Assembly (NCBI GenBank): GCA_949316235.1 | Contig: OX438748.1 | Location: forward strand, 6,947,001 to 7,011,000 | Length of the DNA stretch: 64,000 nt | Origin: Oegoconia quadripuncta | Taxonomy: Eukaryota > Arthropoda > Insecta > Lepidoptera > Autostichidae | Direction of reading: 5' to 3' | Part shown: one piece after another, positions 11,114 to 22,345 of the stretch | Layout: every line of letters starts with the position of its first letter | Numbering within the stretch: the first letter of the stretch is position 1 | Notes under the pieces: generated by a model | What the model was told of the DNA's origin: nothing | Database searches by the model: none | What the model saw: only the letters and a program-made list of their open reading frames with translations | Translations under genes and position numbers: made by a program

Positions 11114-11455
11114 GACCGGTTGGTGTAGTAGATAATGACCCTGTCAGCGAAACCAAAACTTACGGCTTCGAATCCTGCGAGGTGTAAATGTTTGTGTGAT
11201 GAATACGAACATTGATTCCCGAGTCATAGATGTTCATATAAATATTTATCTATGTTTATCCGTTATCTAGTATCCATAGTACAGACTTTGCTTAGTATGG
11301 GACTAGATGTGTTAGGGTCCGATTTTTTTTTTTATTATTAACGAATTGGCTCTTAATGCAAGGATGGGATCGCCACGAAACATTTCTAAGAATGTACTTA
11401 CTCTTTTTTATGAGGTTGCTGAGAAAAGGATGAAAAGTTACAGGTGGAGGTGTTA
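11114..11455 (+). mobile_element. SINE-D with extended 3' segment
   Basis: The tRNA-like head (GGTTGGTGTAGTAGATA, then TTCGAATCCTGCGAGG) and the body ending GGGACTAGATG are followed by a T-run and a further ~130 bp (from GAATTGGCTCTTAATGCAAGG). The reverse complement of this whole composite is at 58232..58555, so the extension belongs to the unit that moved. The source of the extension is unknown. Confidence 0.75.
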
Positions 11456-11651
11456 AAAATTTTATCTTACCAAATGAAGTAGACCAATGACTCGCAGGAC
11501 GATGTTATTAGTCACTTTATCAGGTTTCCTAAAAAAACTAGGCCTGTTCTAGTGAGGTTTCTGCATGTTCAACTATGTGTTCTAAAATAAAATTCTATGG
11601 AAATCGCTATGTAATCAAACCGCCATAGTGAAATTGTCTCCGAATGAGGAA

Positions 11652-11687
11652 TTTACTAGTGATGAGCTCTTGCTCATCACTAGTAAA
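11652..11687. repeat. Perfect 16-bp hairpin, TCTT loop
   Basis: Arms at 11652..11667 and 11672..11687 are exact reverse complements (TTTACTAGTGATGAGC) around the 4-nt loop TCTT. Confidence 0.9.
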
Positions 11688-12074
11688 GACTCTTGCTTAC
11701 TCCTTTAGTTATGTCAAATCTTATCGAATAATAAAATACCGAAAGAAAAAACAAGTAGGTACGAGAGAGATCTGAGATCGTCTTTTGTTTACATAGTTAG
11801 CAAGTTCCATAGAATGACACTTTACACTAAGTTCCTTATTTAAACAATAAAGCGTATTTGATTAATTGATTGACTCATGGTCTGGAAGAATAAATCTTCG
11901 CTCCAGGGGGTCTACTCTCTAACGAAAATAGTTTCGGACTACCGTCACTTCGGACTTTTTCTTTTGCAGTTTGCTGTGTCAATTATAAACCAATCGTCAT
12001 TATTTTACTTTTGTTGTATATAGTTGGACATCACAAGTTAGTACGGGACGCAAGGAACGTCAGAAGTTATGGAA

Positions 12075-12219
12075 ATAAAGGATTCTAACCAAAAGGCCGG
12101 CAACGCATCTGTGACCCTTTTGGTGTTGCGGGTGTCCATGGGCGGCGGTGATTGCTTTCCATCAGGTGACCCGCATGCTCGTTTGCCGCCCTCTCATATA
12201 AAAAAAAAAAAAAAAAAGG
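12075..12219 (+). mobile_element. LINE 3' end with long poly-A
   Basis: Contains AAGGCCGGCAACGCATCTG, then CCATCAGGTGACCCGCATGC, and ends in about 18 A. This is the standard 3' end of an abundant lepidopteran non-LTR element. Only the tail is present. Confidence 0.7.
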
Positions 12220-12261
12220 AAAATTTACTTTTAAATTAAATTACGGCCATCCGAAGCTATA

Positions 12262-12365
12262 TTCTTTTTTTATGCACAACGGGTTAACACTTGACCTCGA
12301 TCATACCTCATGTTAAGTGAAGATGAGGCCGAAGGTGGCAGCGTACTGATCCGGAAACCCCATCT
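12262..12365 (-). mobile_element. SINE-A, 3' part, minus strand
   Basis: Poly-T, TATGCACAACGGGTTA and AAGTGAAGATGAGGCCGAAG mark the SINE-A tail. It is truncated at the edge of the inverted-repeat element. Confidence 0.8.
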
Positions 12366-12701
12366 TATTTGTTATTCGTTAGAGAGTAGACCCTCTGAAT
12401 ACGGGTATTACAGTCTCAGTAAATAAAGCTCGACATCAAGTTTTCTTAGCAGCGAGCATACATTTTGGCATCCCACTGTTGGTCATCAGAACTCAGAATC
12501 CTTATTATTAATAATAAATAAAAATATAATTAATAAAATTCTGCCTAATAAAGGTGGGATAAATTTTAAACTATGTCTGATTTGAAGCCAGTTATAGGGA
12601 ATCATCCTGGGCAGGGATGCACTCTTGATAGCTCGATACGCAACAACTGTCAATAGCGTAAAGCCAAAGTAGTCGTCTCAGCCGATAAAACAATTAAGTT
12701 T

Positions 12702-12988
12702 AACCGCCTCTGTGGCTCAATGTAAACAACGATAGGTATAAAAATCGGAGGTCGCGGGTTCGATTCCCAGCGGGATACATGTTTAGTATTCGGTTGGTGG
12801 TAGGGAATTTTAAATGTCCACCTGGCTAGCTACCACCATCTTATAATATCAGTTAATAGCATTGTTGTGTAGCCAGTTCCACAAATATTTGGGTTTCCGG
12901 GTCAGTACGTTTCCACCTCCGGCCTCATCTTCACTTAACATCAGGTGTGATTGAGGTCAAGTACTATCCGGTTGTGCATAAAAAAAGT
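12702..12988 (+). mobile_element. SINE-A, near full length
   Basis: The head has an A-box-like TGGCTCAATG (12713..12722) and a perfect B-box GGTTCGATTCC (12757..12767). The body (TAGCTACCACCATCTTAT), the tail (GGTGTGATTGAGGTCAAG) and a poly-A follow. This is the best reference copy for the family in the window. Confidence 0.9.
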
Positions 12989-13715
12989 CCAGCCGTTTAA
13001 AGTGAAGAAACATGCTAGGATAGGTACAATCCTTCATATCCAACAAGTACACACTACAACACAAAATTGTCGGCATTATGTAGTTACCCACGCTGCTGGC
13101 CTGAGCAGATGAAATAGGCGTACTTATTATTCAAATAATGATGTTATTATATCATCCTCGTATTAGCCTGAGAAATTTGCATCCCTCGACCTTTATCAGC
13201 CATCCCTCCAACTTGTGGGTGGACATCCCACGATGTACTTGGCCGTGCCAGCTCTCGCACTTATGCCCCCCAATGACCTGCGGCCATATCGCATAATTTT
13301 AACAATATAAGTATTTTCGTTTAGAAATCAAGCTTTAAGTACCTACCTATACTTATTTGATTTTAGTTTTGAATTTAGCACTGAAATTTATATCCCAAGA
13401 AGTATGTTTAACTGAGTCTTTTAAAATTCAGTAATTCATAGCTATAAACTTAGACGATCGCCGGGACTTACATTAAAATTTCTACAAAATTTCCTCGCCA
13501 TTTGAGGGTATTTTCTAATTAAAATTATTTAAATATATTCAAAATGTTCCGAAATTCAGCAAGACCTGAAAAGTTATTGACGAAGAGAATACAATTACTT
13601 ACGAAAAGTTGGCCAAGTACGAGCCGAGGCTCTGACAAGGGGTGTACCGTACTGTTAATTATAAATATTCATAATTGTAAACAATTACCTATAAACGTTG
13701 ATAATTACAATGTAT
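12989..13715. other. Unassigned sequence
   Basis: A repeat-like block near 13180..13290 (TGGGTGGACATCCCACGATG) resembles lepidopteran LINE-associated sequence, but no second copy was found here. Confidence 0.3.
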
Positions 13716-13973
13716 ACTATTCATTATCAGCCCGTAAACATCCCACTGCAGGGATAATGTGGGTTGGGGACTTCACATGCCGTTGAATTTTTATTTCTCA
13801 GGCATCAGGTTTCCTCACGATGTTTTCCTTCACCGTTTAAGAACAGTCGGATAAATGCATAAAAGTGATTAAATTAAATTTAAAAACTCATTGGTGCATG
13901 GCCTGCCTGGGAATCAAATCCGGACCTCCTAAATTAGGAGACCGCGTCTTAACCGCTGAGCCACCGACGCTCT
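13716..13973 (-). mobile_element. SINE-C, tRNA-like head on minus strand
   Basis: Read on minus, the head is GGTGGCTCAGCGGTTAAGAC with a diverged B-box, then ACTCATTGG-type body and GATGTTTTCC...CTGCAGGGAT. The same body is at 51575..51850 and 54266..54440. Confidence 0.75.
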
Positions 13974-14046
13974 CTATCTCCTATTAAAGTAATATTATAC
14001 GAGTATAGCGGGTAATTATATCTGTCTCTTTGATTTTAAGCAATTA

Positions 14047-14393
14047 TACAGGGTGTAACGGTTAAGTGTAGTCATATTTTAAGGGCTTGTTCTACCCATC
14101 AATACGAACAACTTTTACTATGGGGGCAACTTCGAAATCGCGAAAAAAAAATCAGCTGTTTCATACATTGCATCGGGAGGTTATTGAAATTTTCTATGGA
14201 ACAGCTCATTTTTTTCTTATTCTTAATATCCTTCTACTTGAAACAAAATATTTAGAAAAATATTTTCTTCTGTTAACCTTTAATTTCAAATGTTTATGAT
14301 TTTTGGGACGTGGAACTGGGAAATGGTGCGTTTTTACGAAAAAGGAAATTATGCCATAAAAATATTTAAATAGTGCAAAGTACGACACCCTAA
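14047..14393. mobile_element. Possible short DNA element, ACAGGGTGT terminus
   Basis: Starts TACAGGGTGTAACGG and ends in a degraded inverse (ACACCCTAAA near 14390). The TACAGGGTG start is shared with 20753..20972 and 48027..50340. The ends match only partly. Confidence 0.4.
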
Positions 14394-14454
14394 ACGATGA
14401 TCTTTATTATTAAACGACCGACTGATGACCGAACGCACAACAATGCATGACATC

Positions 14455-14545
14455 GTTAGACGCGCGCGACGCGACGTGAGAGTAAAATAGTTGTATATTT
14501 CGTCAAAACGAGTGAGCAGGACAAATATCTCGCGCTACATAATCG
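14455..14545 (+). repeat. Repeat K
   Basis: Matches the reverse complement of 5336..5420 across GCGACGTGAGAGTAAAATAG and AGTGAGCAGGACAAATATC. Its nature is unknown. Confidence 0.6.
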
Positions 14546-14607
14546 TTTAATCGTCATGCTACTAGTACAGCACGATGTAACTTTAGATCGAAAATTTTAT
14601 CATCATA

Positions 14608-14900
14608 AACGGCCTTACCCGTCCTCACTGTTAGGGGCACATCCTCCGCTCACTGAGAGAAGCTATGGGCCATGATCCACCCCGCGGGCTCAGTTTGTAT
14701 TGGTAGATTCGTGTCAAAATAGTGACCATCTGACTGTGTTTTTAAGTCGCTCTTGCTTCAATTGAAAATAGCCGGGTCCGACCAAGCCTTCCGACGCAAC
14801 TAAACACGTATATTAAAATGCCACCATAGTAGCGGTCTACCCCCGAAACACTGCCCGTGTCAGACATTACATATCTTCACTAATCGAAAACTTCAGTAAT
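14608..14900 (+). mobile_element. Repeat B
   Basis: Shares GGGCCATGATCCACC, a GTGTTTTTAAG block and TATTAAAATGCCAC...GTCAGACATT with 26110..26460, and shorter parts with 60230..60450 and 51850..52045. It is probably the far end of the SINE-C type repeat. Confidence 0.6.
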
Positions 14901-16609
14901 CGAGAGTTTAATAAGGCGAAATTCGATGCATATGTCTACAAATTTAATTTTAGTATTATTATGAAACTGATAGGTACACATCTAAAATAAATGATTTTAT
15001 TGCACAAACTTTTCAATGCGTCATCTATCTGATTAAAATCGATACAACAATGGCACGTTATAAGCCTGTGATATCTTAGTTCTCTCATAAGAGTAATAAA
15101 ATTAGAAGGTTTTCGTTTTTGCCATTCATTTACGGAACCCCGAAGTTACCTAATTAATTACTCAATTCATCACTTAGGTACATATATGTAGCTCAAAATA
15201 CGGTAACACATTGCTATTAATCAGCTTGTTCCGAGATAAATCATGTCCTAATCCTAACACAGCTAAGGCCTGGGAGAAATATTTAATTCCTACGAAACAA
15301 TATGGCAGGACTGCTCGTAAATTAGCGCCTTATTATATATATGATAATATAGATAGGTTATGATACAAATATGATCACAGATTATTAGCTCTTAAATTGA
15401 AGATGAAGTTATTTTGTAACTATTAAAATTAATAATTTTGATACTAGAGGCCTGCGCAGACAAGGGACTTTTGTCCGTAGGGGACAAATATCCGTGAATC
15501 GTGGAAAAAATGTCCGTCAAGAACTTGCCACGGACTCAATGCACGCGGTGTGCGATCGCTTTGTTTCCCGCAAATTTAGAGAAGCGCACGCTATGGAAGC
15601 AAATATTTTGAGATTACGTTGTGTTGTAATTAATATGAAGTTTAAGAAAACGGGAAGATGTTTTAAAAGAGAATAATGGGTCCATCCTCTTAAATCTTCT
15701 CCAGTCCAATCTCTTGGTGTCCTCGGCTATTCGGGGGAATATTCTAATCTACCTACTTACATGTAGATGTCGCGAGTCGCAAGTTCGACATGTCTGGTGT
15801 AAGATTAACTTTGTTCATGTTTGACAGGCATTAACAACAGAGTTCACAAAGCTGCTTACAGTAGGTAATGGAGTTGTGTCATAATTACAACAACTTTAGA
15901 GGTTTAACTTTCACTGGTTAGATTATTGAATTTCAACTTTTTAAAGACGTCTTTAAAATTGGTTGATAAATAAACGTTTAAGCTTTTATTTTCAAGATTT
16001 TTATAATGAATTAAACTTGAATTTGTAAATTTTTATTTTAATTGGGAGCGAGTGTAATGTTTCGAAAATTATTGAGGACTCATCAATAAAATAGCATTAA
16101 CGCCAGCACCATTTGGTATCCCTATTATCAACGTTGGATGAAAATTTCTTCAATATTGCGTATTGAGTTATCCTGTCGCCTTGCCATAGTTCGAATGCAC
16201 TCACACTGAAACTCGAAAAACGATACGTTTGTCCGACAAAAAGATGTAAATAAAACAAATTACGCCGCATTGTAGTAATTTATTTGTAACCCAAAATAGA
16301 TATTTATTAAAAAAAAACGAATAATTACACAAGATGAAACTGTTAGAGGAAGTTTAAAAGGAGGCCATGTGGCTGAGATGTCCACTTTTCAACTGCCTTC
16401 AAAAAACGAAGAGGTTTTTATGTTCGTCTGTAGGTATGTATTTTTTACATATGCTCGACCATATTTTTTCAATTGTCATAAGTTCCAAGTATAAACATTC
16501 AACCAACTCACGAATATCTACCCGAAACTATATCCAAATTATATTTTAATATATGTACATGAAACAGCAAATTTATAAAACACAATTAAAAATACCTACA
16601 TCTTATAGA
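14901..16609. other. Unassigned AT-rich sequence
   Basis: The 60-codon frame at 15494 and others are isolated, with no family resemblance. No SINE head was seen. Confidence 0.4.
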
Positions 16610-17402
16610 AAAAATACGCCGTCCAACTCGCTTCCGTGAGGCATATAGTACCTAGTACGCTTGCGCTATTGCCCCGCTGAATGCATAAGCTCAGCTGCTG
16701 AGCAAAGTAGGCACCAGCTCTCACATCTCCAGATGCGTGGACCAGTCTAACGGATAAATCCTTTACAAAATGTTTCGTGTCAGAAGACCACGGGCCCAAA
16801 GTGTCCACTGCAAGCGCCGCAAACTCGTGGTTTATAGAAATTGACGCATATTTACGGCGCTTGTTAGTTTGAGCTTGTTCAGCCGCGGTTCCAGCTCTTT
16901 GCGCAGTTCCTTGTATATAGGACGGTGCCAAAGTGTCCGCACAAGTTGCGTCCCATACCAAGGTGCGTCCCAAGCACCAGGGTACCAAGGTGGCTCCATC
17001 AGGTCTTTTCCCGTCGTCCCTGAATAAGCCACAAGGCTTCAGAGACGCCGGGACCGCTGCAGTGGCGAGAGCGCGCCTATGTAGCTCATTAATTTCACCG
17101 TGGCGATATGCGCGGCCGGCACTCTTCACGCAAAAGAGCCCGTGGCGTCCTAGCTGGTCCACAACCTTACCACATGAACAGCGATGTGGTTCACACAACT
17201 TAGCACCCAAACGTAAACTAATGGAAATACGTAGGGCATTGGGATCGAGGATGGTGCCTAGGTTTTGGGAAGGAAGAGCATGTAACCAATGTCCAGACTC
17301 TTTTTCAGAGACTGCCAGTAGACGTGCACGCTCAGTGTCATCTTGACAATTGGCCAATAGCTCCTGGCGGGTTGTGCTTAGAGCTGGCTTGTGCCATAAA
17401 CC
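16610..17402 (-). pseudogene. Retroelement C-terminal Cys/His and endonuclease-like domain
   Basis: A minus-strand frame of about 265 element-derived codons starts near KPALSTTRQELLANC. It has a C-x4-H-x-C-x-C-G cluster followed by GRHGLFC, an AGRAYRHGEINELHRRA block, DGKRPDGATLVPW and LVWDATCADTLAPSY. Known from the family: this block sits downstream of a reverse transcriptase in many animal retroelement proteins and resembles a Cys-rich plus PD-(D/E)xK-like endonuclease module. Inferred: a 5'-truncated retrotransposon copy. A 2-bp insertion near 16647 shifts the frame before the true C-terminus, which is preserved at 6308..6370. The 25-30 leading residues to 17489 come from flanking sequence. 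Confidence 0.65.
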
Positions 17403-18360
17403 GATAACCTTTTTTTTATGGTAGTTGTGCATAAAAAAGGTTATCTTATTTAACGATATGTAAGAATAATGCATATAGTTACATAACATGTCAGACGAAT
17501 TAAAGAATCCTTATAGAACATACATATTTCCAACACCAAAATTGGGTAGACGCCAAAACTGATTTCTGTTTCAAAAATCATTTGATTAAAACCCAGTTAT
17601 TACTATAAAAAGTTTTATTTTATGTCTGGTAATATTTTTTTATAATAAATGAGACCAATCATTTTAACATAGTGGAAAAAAATTCTACAACTTATTAGTT
17701 TTGCAAAAAAACAATGTTCTTACATTCTTACATAGTCTTGTTATTGTAAAAAATAACAATAATTAGTTAGTAACAGTATTTCTTATGACCTATTCTCTAG
17801 ATTACCAATAGTGTAAATTTTGTATATTTCCAGAACTAGGTATTTTTGCTTAGATAATTACTTCACTAAATCAACGATGTTTTACATAATGAACAATATT
17901 ACGCAGTCTTACTTAACATATTATAGTAACATAATCTTAGAAACTTGCCTTAGGGAGCCCCATTGGTCTAGCATTTCAGTCTTGATATCTTAACCATTTT
18001 GGTATATCAAAAATAAACTTCATATAGGCTATAACTGGATACTTCTTTACATTTTACTATATACCTCTTAACATTACTTACCTCTTAAAATATTAAACAA
18101 ATCAAGAAATTCGGCATATTACTAGGAAGAAATTAAAAGATATCATTATTTTCATCGTCATTCTCATCACTTGTTTTTTCAAAGTTGGATTTTTCAAATT
18201 TTTCAAAGCGTTTCACAATTATTATTTTCAAAAACAGAAGTATTTGGAATCAGATTATCGTAATGTATATTACCCAAATCATGGGAGGTTCCAGCTAGTT
18301 CGATTGCTTTATGTTGAAGAATATGAAGAATTAAGTTCATTAGCTAAATCAAGTTAAACA
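17403..18360. other. AT-rich sequence, nothing recognised
   Basis: Immediately right of the retroelement fragment is a small SINE-A-like scrap (GTTGTGCATAAAAAAGG near 17426). The rest is AT-rich and has no feature. Confidence 0.4.
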
Positions 18361-18502
18361 TTAAGTTAAAGCAGTCGTGCCGCCGTCGCATCCAGGTCAG
18401 AGAAGGTTCTAGCTGGTTCGATTGCTTTGTGATCTTCAATATAGTTTAATGTATAACCAGCAGAAGATTTCGATGCGACGGTGCCACGAGTACTTTAACT
18501 TA
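18361..18502. mobile_element. Short inverted-repeat element, ~31-bp termini
   Basis: AAGTTAAAGCAGTCGTG...CCGTCGCATC near 18364 pairs with GATGCGACGG...CTTTAACTTA ending near 18502. Direct copies of a 27-bp motif (GGTTCCAGCTAGTTCGATTG and GGTTCTAGCTGGTTCGATTG) lie outside and inside the element. It is too short to code. Confidence 0.65.
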
Positions 18503-19299
18503 TTGTATAATTTAAACAATCAAACAAAATATTCTTTATTGCACAACAATAAGAAACATAACACAAAAATAAAATAAAAAAAGGGGACAGTATAATTTAA
18601 TTTAGCTAATGAACTTAATTACTTATTTATTTATGTGATTGCTTATTTGATGTTAATATTAAAAACATAAAATAAAGTTTTGTATTCTACAGCGACGATT
18701 AATCAATCGCAGAATTTTAGCAGATTAGAAAAAGTTCTGTTTTTTGACAAATGTAGCTCCCAATAAAAGGTGCTCACTGGAAAGAGCCTTGAATACACAA
18801 TTATTCTCTATTCAATATTATATAATTTTGTCGTAATGCCAGGGTTGTAACGTTCATTGACTTTTCTTGCCGATCAAACAAAATTTATGGGAATGTTCCC
18901 AAATATTTAGATGAAAGTCTGCGTTGAAATGTTTCACATTGTTCTGAAATTCTTTGTACCGTGTAGTAATTATTACATTCTGTAATTAAATTACTAGATT
19001 GCTTATATTGTACTATGGTATGAGAAACGATTATGCGTCCCACATAAGACGCCGCTTTTCCTAAAGGAAAGTGTTCCCATTGTAAGCGTATCGCCCTTAA
19101 CCATGAATTTGCATTTAGATGTCGTATTTGAAGTGAAACGTTTTAAGTGAACATTTTCACGTGTGCAATATAATATTTTTGTTTTTTTAAGTTTTCCCGA
19201 TGTATGGTTATACAAATTTAGTATTATATTCCATTTATATTTATATTAAAAGTTACAGAAATAATATATTTACACATTTTACAATAACTTCTGCGGTCA
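18503..19299. other. Unassigned AT-rich sequence
   Basis: ATTTAGCTAATGAACTTAA near 18600 is the inverse of sequence at 18332..18352, so the inverted element above may sit within a wider foldback. The 70-codon frame at 19003..19215 is isolated. Confidence 0.35.
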
Positions 19300-19560
19300 A
19301 TAATTCTTTATTTGTTTATTTAAAATAGTTTTTACATTTTTTAAGCCGCAGCTTGTTCAAACTTCTTGTTCATGTCAGCTTGTTCAGCTTGGGAATCAGC
19401 TTTGTGAATGAGCAATAATGTCAAAAACTTTAACAATAAGATAAAAAATGGGACGTTTCCAAGTGATAATTTTTATGCTACGAAACAAATAGTTTTTGAT
19501 TTGATTTGAAACAATTTTATACCTTGAGAAGAACAAGCAAGAAACTCCAAATGATTTTGT
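19300..19560 (-). mobile_element. Diverged family J LINE tail
   Basis: Contains TTCTTTATTTG, a TTTTTTAAGCCGCAGCTTGTTC block and GAGAAGAACAAGCAAGAAAC, as in 6093..6260. It is rearranged and interrupted. Confidence 0.45.
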
Positions 19561-19650
19561 GATACTGTCTATTGGTGAACATGATGATAATCCTGTGAAA
19601 ATCATGATGGAACTTACGGCTAGTTTAAAAATAATACCTTGCAAGGCATT

Positions 19651-19775
19651 GACATTTTTTTTTATGCACGACGTGTTCGTACTAGACCTCAATCACAACT
19701 GATGTTAAGTGAAGATGAGGTCTAATGTGGAAGCGTACTGACCCGGAAACCTCAACCCACAACCGGATATTACAA
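19651..19775 (-). mobile_element. SINE-A, 3' part, minus strand
   Basis: Poly-T, TATGCACGACGTG, GATGTTAAGTGAAGATGAGG and CGTACTGACCCGGAAACC. The head is absent. Confidence 0.8.
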
Positions 19776-19790
19776 GTTTGTGACAGTAAA

Positions 19791-20338
19791 TGTTTAAACA
19801 GGGTGTCCTTTAATTGGCATAATCTAGTTGTCCTAATATAAATCCGCATAATAGACTTGGCATAACGCAAATGCGCATAATATTAACATTTTTCTTATAT
19901 GTTTGTTAATGTCCATTTCTTGTGTCTAGTGTACAATAAAGAGTTAAAATAATTAAATAAATAAATTAAATCCGCCTAATCATAAAATCACATAATACAA
20001 AAACTGCATAATAATAAAACTGCATAATATAAATGTGCTTATCATTATCTAGTATAACTTTAATATTTATAAAGCTTCGCCTCCCGCCTTAGCCTTCGAT
20101 GTTAGGTTGAACGTATAATATTATTTCGAATTTTTCATGAGTATGGAAACTAACATTATACTTATTAAATTTATGCTTTGTTATTGTTATGAATATTAAT
20201 ATTATGCACATTAAGATTATGCGTTCGCATTTTATGGAAATTAAGATTATCCGGTTTTAAAATTATGCGGATCATGTTATGCGAGTTAAAAATAGGAATA
20301 TTTAATGTATGCGTTTTAATATAGACCCGTTTAAACAA
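19791..20338. repeat. Element with inverted arrays of 15-bp-spaced ATTATG motifs
   Basis: Left part: CATAAT or close variants start at 19818, 19832, 19847, 19861 and 19876 (spacing 14-15), then 19975, 19991, 20007 and 20023 (spacing 16). Right part: the reverse motif TTATG starts at 20171, 20187, 20202, 20217, 20232, 20247, 20263 and 20277 (spacing 14-16, mostly 15). The outer ends GTTTAAACAGGGT and its near inverse (GACCCGTTTAAAC) bracket the block. No coding capacity. The layout suggests a DNA element with subterminal protein-binding repeats. Confidence 0.7.
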
Positions 20339-20752
20339 CGTTAAAAATGATAGCCAATAATACTCCAAATTGTAAGTTCGTTGACATTAATTCTAATAAA
20401 TTAGTTTTTGGGACAGATATCCCCTAAAAATTGATATTCTATGTGTATAAAAATATATAATCACGTACCAACACATTTGAAAAACATGCCATGTAAACAA
20501 TTCGAAAAATCTTTGCAAGAATGGTTGATTGTGCGCTCATTTTACTCTGTTCAGGAATTGTTGGATTGTAAATAGTTTATTTTTTAATTTTGTTTGTGTT
20601 GACTATTCTAACGATATTTGCATGTCATGTAATGCGCCTAAATATGAGATACTCCTAATATAAATACTTTTATTTGTAATATCATATCTAGTGCAAATAA
20701 ATTCATTTCATTTCATTTCGAAAACTTTAAAATTTTTATACATACATTTAAA
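20339..20752. other. Unassigned, ending in a LINE-like (TTTCA)n tail
   Basis: 20690..20720 reads GTGCAAATAAATTCATTTCA plus repeats. This resembles a LINE 3' end with a pentanucleotide tail, like 32315..32366. Confidence 0.4.
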
Positions 20753-20972
20753 ACAGGGTGTAAATTTAAGTACTTTTAAACTTGAGGCTACATATGGATA
20801 GTGTTTAATTGAGTACAATGCATCAAAACTCAGAAATCGTATGCTTCGAAAATTTGTTTCGACGTTTATTTAATACTTTTATATACTTTTTTTTACAATT
20901 TATGAGTTTAATGAGAGGTACTCAAGTAACACTGTACGTGGTTTAAGGTATGTACTTTAATTTATACCCTGT
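20753..20972. mobile_element. 220-bp inverted-repeat element (MITE)
   Basis: The 21-bp termini ACAGGGTGTAAATTTAAGTA(C) and ACAGGGTATAAATTAAAGTA(C) are inverted, with two differences. The right end is followed by A, allowing a TA target, but the left end is not clean. It is compatible with a Tc1/mariner-type MITE. Confidence 0.65.
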
Positions 20973-21218
20973 ATGGTATTTTCCGAACACCATATGTCAT
21001 CATTTCTTTTAGGTAGGTATTATAACTAAACAATTTTTTATCTCTCTGCACACAAATACACAGATATCTATTCACTCATTCAGAAATGTAACGGAACAAA
21101 ATAAGTTTACATTAACATTCATAGGCCAGCAACGCTAATAATAGGCTTAATGTTACACTGTCAAGTAAAGGTGAGGTTGAATTAAGCAACCTAGATAGGA
21201 TTAGGATAAAAGAAAGAT

Positions 21219-21493
21219 ATTTTTTATGCACGACGTGTCAGCGCTTGGCCTCAATCACACCTGATGTAAAGATGAGATCGAAGGTGGAAACGCGCTTACC
21301 CAGAATACCGAATTAAGCTATCAACATTTCTGCTTGGCGGCAGACTTAGATAAGATGCTGGTAGCTGCTTAGGCGGACATTTCAAAATGCCCTACCACCA
21401 ACCACAGTACCTAAACATGTACCCCACTGGAAATTGAACTGGCGACCTCCCGTTTTGTAAACATTATGTTGTTTATATGCCACGGAGGCGGTA
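21219..21493 (-). mobile_element. SINE-A, full length, minus strand
   Basis: Runs from the poly-T and TATGCACGACGTG through GGCGGCAGACTTAGATAAGA to the tRNA-like head (CCACGGAGGC at its outer end). The A and B boxes are worn. Confidence 0.85.
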
Positions 21494-22074
21494 GTTGCGA
21501 CATTTGAAAGTTCCTAAATATGTAGTTGGAAAAAGTAAGCCGTGGTTGTATAGTCGGAAGGCTAATTTAAATATGTTTCAGCGTTGTTAAATTTTACAAG
21601 GTTCCAACGGTGCTGTGTAAATGGCAGTTCCAAAACTCATTCCGCGGTTGCTCTCAAAAGGGAACAGAAAGTTTTACATCTGCGAACTGTGATTATTGGC
21701 AAACGTCGTCCCACTCTGCCACTCTGGAAAAAGTTTTATGTTATGCGCATCTCCACGGAATCAGGAGTGCCTAATCGTATATTTACAAAAAACAACGGTT
21801 TATTATGAAATACTGGTTCTGTTAGTAATTTATTTGTGTAATTTGTCTGTCAGTCCAGGAATACCAGGGCATATTTAACCTGTGCAAGGATTGAGCACCT
21901 AATAAACACAAACATCCAAAATTTCGCATTTATAATATTAGTTAGATTTGTTGCATTAGTTTACTTTGGAAAATAAATACCTAAGTTGGATGGATGGAGG
22001 TTGGATACCGTTACAGAGCAATTTTAATCTTTATCTTAATGAGCGAAGGCATCCTGTTTAAAGAAAATGTGGAG
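21494..22074. other. Unassigned sequence with an isolated 74-codon frame
   Basis: The frame at 21584..21808 (+) has no recognisable domain. No second copy was seen in the window. Confidence 0.3.
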
Positions 22075-22345
22075 AAAATTAGTATAGTGGTTAGAAACTC
22101 TGACCACTATACCAAAAGGTCGCGGGATTCCAATCCCGCTAGGGGTATATGTTTGTGTGATGAATACGGACATATGTGTACCCCAGTTATGGATGTTTTC
22201 ATTTAAATAGTAAGTATTTATTTACAAAATAGTAAGTATTCATGTAGTATATCAACCATTTGGTATCCACAACACAAGCCTATAGTTGCTTACTGTGGAA
22301 CTAGATGGCTCTGTGTGTATGTCTAAGGATATTTATTTATTATTA
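22075..22345 (+). mobile_element. SINE-D', full length
   Basis: The head includes AGTGGTTAGAAACTCTGACC and a B-box ATTCCAATCCCGCT (one inserted base). The body has TATCAACCATTTGGTATCC and GGAACTAGATGGC. Confidence 0.85.

Larger units (their letters stand above)
11905..12396. mobile_element. Inverted-repeat element carrying nested insertions
   Basis: GGGTCTACTCTCTAACGAA near 11907 and its reverse complement ending near 12396 form ~20-bp inverted termini with two or three mismatches. Between them lie a LINE 3' end and a SINE-A. No clear target duplication was found, so the superfamily is open. Confidence 0.5.

Noticed and set aside
12713..12767. tRNA gene-like A and B boxes
   Set aside because: They form the head of a SINE followed by a shared non-tRNA body and poly-A. 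The cloverleaf is not intact, and the same holds for the heads at 9410, 11114, 22075, 40189, 41081, 43317 and 44391.
16933..17346. 137-codon plus-strand frame
   Set aside because: Antisense of the endonuclease-domain retroelement fragment, which has clear motifs on the minus strand.
19818..20282. CRISPR-like repeat-spacer array
   Set aside because: The host is eukaryotic, the repeated core is only 5-7 bp, and the halves face each other. It is better explained as subterminal motifs of a DNA element.
20171..20368. 65-codon minus-strand frame
   Set aside because: Its HN-rich repetitive peptide is only the translation of the 15-bp periodic array (5 codons per unit).
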